Shown: positions 62,987-64,000 of the stretch, piece after piece
Numbering within the stretch: the stretch's first letter is position 1
Layout of the letters: each line of letters starts with the position of its first letter
Source: CAWAPS01 sp963783945
Lineage (GTDB): Bacteria; Actinomycetota; Acidimicrobiia; Acidimicrobiales; Palsa-688
Direction: 5' to 3'
NCBI GenBank assembly: GCA_963783945.1
Contig: CAWAPS010000019.1
Coordinates: 248,001 to 312,000, forward strand
DNA: 64,000 nucleotides
Position numbers and translations under genes: made by a program
Notes under the pieces: model-generated
What the model was told of the DNA's origin: nothing
Seen by the model: the letters and a program-made list of their open reading frames with translations, nothing else
Database searches by the model: none

Positions 62987-63754
62987 ATGTCAGGTCTCGT
63001 AGGCACTCCATCGGATGACGTCCCGGACGTCCTGGCCACTGGCCGGTGCGTCGTCACCAGCATTTTCGTCTCGATGAGCTCCCGGCACCCCGACGGCGGG
63101 GACGCCGGCTATCTCAGGTGGCACACCTTCGATCACCGGCCGGAGCAGTACCGGCTGGCCGCGATCCGGGGCTCATTCCGTTCGGTGTCGACGCCCGAGT
63201 GCCGGGCCCATCGAGCCCGAAGCGAGGGGCGCTACGACTCCGTCGATCACGTCATGACCTACCTGTTCGGCGACGTGGCCGGGCTGAAGGCGTTCAATGA
63301 TCTGGCCCTGGCATTGGGAGGTGCAGGGCGGATCCCGTACCTGCTTCCCCTCGTGGAACGAGGGGTATACAGCCTTGACGGCATGGCCGCGGCACCGCGC
63401 ATAAAGGTCGGAGCCGACGTCTTGCCGTGGTGGCCGCTGCTCGGGGTGTACGTCCTGGTCGAACAGGGCCACGCCCCGGCATCGGAACTCGCGGCGGTAC
63501 CAGGGGTCGCCGGCACCTGGTGGGGCGGGAGCTGCCCACTCGACCCCGATCTGGCAACTGCCGACGGCCGTCCCATGAGCGAGGCCGATGGGCGGCAAAT
63601 CACGTATTGCTTCTTTGACGATGACCCGGTAGCGACGGCGCAGCGGCTCCTCGAGCCGCTCGAGCGACGATGGGCCGAGACCGGCGTGACTCCGCTGCTG
63701 GCCGCTCCGTTCCACGTCGTCGTGGGGCACGACTACGACCGTCATCTGCCGTAG
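62987..63754 (+). CDS. Uncharacterised protein, possible EthD/dimeric barrel type
   Basis: A 255-residue protein that I do not assign confidently. The first half (GYLRWHTFDHRPEQYRLAAI) and the repeat-like second half (PWWPLLGVYVLVEQGHAP, GTWWGGSC) look like two dimeric alpha-beta barrel units. The word HTFDHRPEQYRL recalls proteins found next to steroid or terpenoid catabolic genes. ATG 62987 is preceded by a weak GGGACGGAA. It is divergent from the dienoyl-CoA-reductase-like gene (161 nt) and convergent with the gene at the window end. Confidence 0.5.
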   Translation: MSGLVGTPSDDVPDVLATGRCVVTSIFVSMSSRHPDGGDAGYLRWHTFDHRPEQYRLAAIRGSFRSVSTPECRAHRARSEGRYDSVDHVMTYLFGDVAGLKAFNDLALALGGAGRIPYLLPLVERGVYSLDGMAAAPRIKVGADVLPWWPLLGVYVLVEQGHAPASELAAVPGVAGTWWGGSCPLDPDLATADGRPMSEADGRQITYCFFDDDPVATAQRLLEPLERRWAETGVTPLLAAPFHVVVGHDYDRHLP

Positions 63755-63760
63755 CCGGAC

Positions 63761-64000
63761 CTACACCAGCAACTCGGGGTAGCACTGTTCGACGAGCATG
63801 CGACACCCGTCTTGCCATTTCACCTCGCAAGGGCCTAGCGTCTCTAGCCTCAAAGTGTTGTCCGGCACCAGGCCCGGCCAACCTTCCGGCGTGTACTCGA
63901 AGATCGGCTCCTTTCCGATCAGCCCCCCCATGTAAGTGCAGTACTCCTCCGCCGTGACAACGTCATCCCCACACCAGTTGACCACCAGAGGAGGGACCCT
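63761..64000 (-). CDS. NAD-dependent epimerase/dehydratase family protein, 3' end only
   Basis: The frame is open to the window edge, so the start is outside. The visible 79 residues contain VVNWCGDDVVTAEEYCTYM, GKEPIFEYTPEG and LRLETLGPCEVKWQDGCR, as in the C-terminal domain of extended SDRs. The cofactor-binding domain is not in the window. It is convergent with the gene at 62987, leaving only 6 nt between them. Confidence 0.65.
   Translation of the reverse strand, partial: RVPPLVVNWCGDDVVTAEEYCTYMGGLIGKEPIFEYTPEGWPGLVPDNTLRLETLGPCEVKWQDGCRMLVEQCYPELLV

Overview
The window is high-GC DNA from an actinomycete-type bacterium. The evidence is frequent GTG/TTG starts, two F420-type luciferase-like oxidoreductases, a mycofactocin-type SDR, a DUF222/13E12 HNH gene behind an actinobacterial-style LexA box, and mostly single-domain catabolic genes with GC-rich third positions. 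A lineage such as Acidimicrobiia is plausible but cannot be proved from the sequence. There is no rRNA, no recognisable tRNA and no CRISPR array.

Most of the window is an acyl-CoA based catabolic region. From left to right: the 3' part of a DnaJ-like gene (3-800). Then an amidohydrolase and a tight operon (2377-8615) with two paralogous thiolase-fold proteins lacking the usual Cys, a tandem-domain CoA transferase, a DUF35 zinc-ribbon protein and an alpha/beta hydrolase, followed by a TetR regulator. Next comes a two-gene branched-chain-type ABC transporter in which both permeases and both ATPases are fused (10595-14376). It is followed by an acyl-CoA synthetase, an SMP-30-like protein, a double hot-dog hydratase, a stand-alone biotin carrier and a second tandem CoA transferase. 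A mycofactocin-type SDR, an amidohydrolase and an IS110-family element follow (about 23.4-25.0 kb).

The middle part holds an F420 oxidoreductase, a sulfotransferase / small protein / zinc dehydrogenase operon, a 1.1 kb non-coding stretch rich in repeats and long palindromes (28480-29562), a GntR regulator, a TIM-barrel isomerase and an unusual operon. That operon encodes a SagB-like double nitroreductase, a propeller-like protein and an Ig-like protein (31569-35407). After it come cupin, amidohydrolase and epimerase genes, a natural DUF35-thiolase fusion (38407-40101), a ferredoxin-reductase-like flavoprotein, an AtzE/AtzG-like amidase pair, an enoyl-CoA hydratase and two further paralogous amidohydrolases. 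Later genes are an MFS exporter with a frameshifted MarR gene, a GMC oxidoreductase, SDRs, cupins and a dienoyl-CoA-reductase-like flavoprotein.

The right third is decaying. A MarR gene (48605-49067) and an EthD gene (54344-55004) each carry one extra base. A SOS-type HNH gene is split by a 127-bp palindromic element with a 6-bp target duplication (57057-57195). A second MarR gene runs into a broken IS256 transposase (57566-58509), and a tiny relic of the same transposase end lies at 14521-14584.

Working together, the genes could import a carboxylic or amino-acid-like compound, activate it with CoA (synthetase, CoA transferases), process it by hydration, oxidation and retro-aldol or thiolytic steps (hydratases, SDRs, DUF35/thiolase-fold complexes), and treat ring or side-chain intermediates with amidohydrolases and flavin/F420 enzymes. 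The substrate is not evident. Function calls rest on motif recognition by eye.
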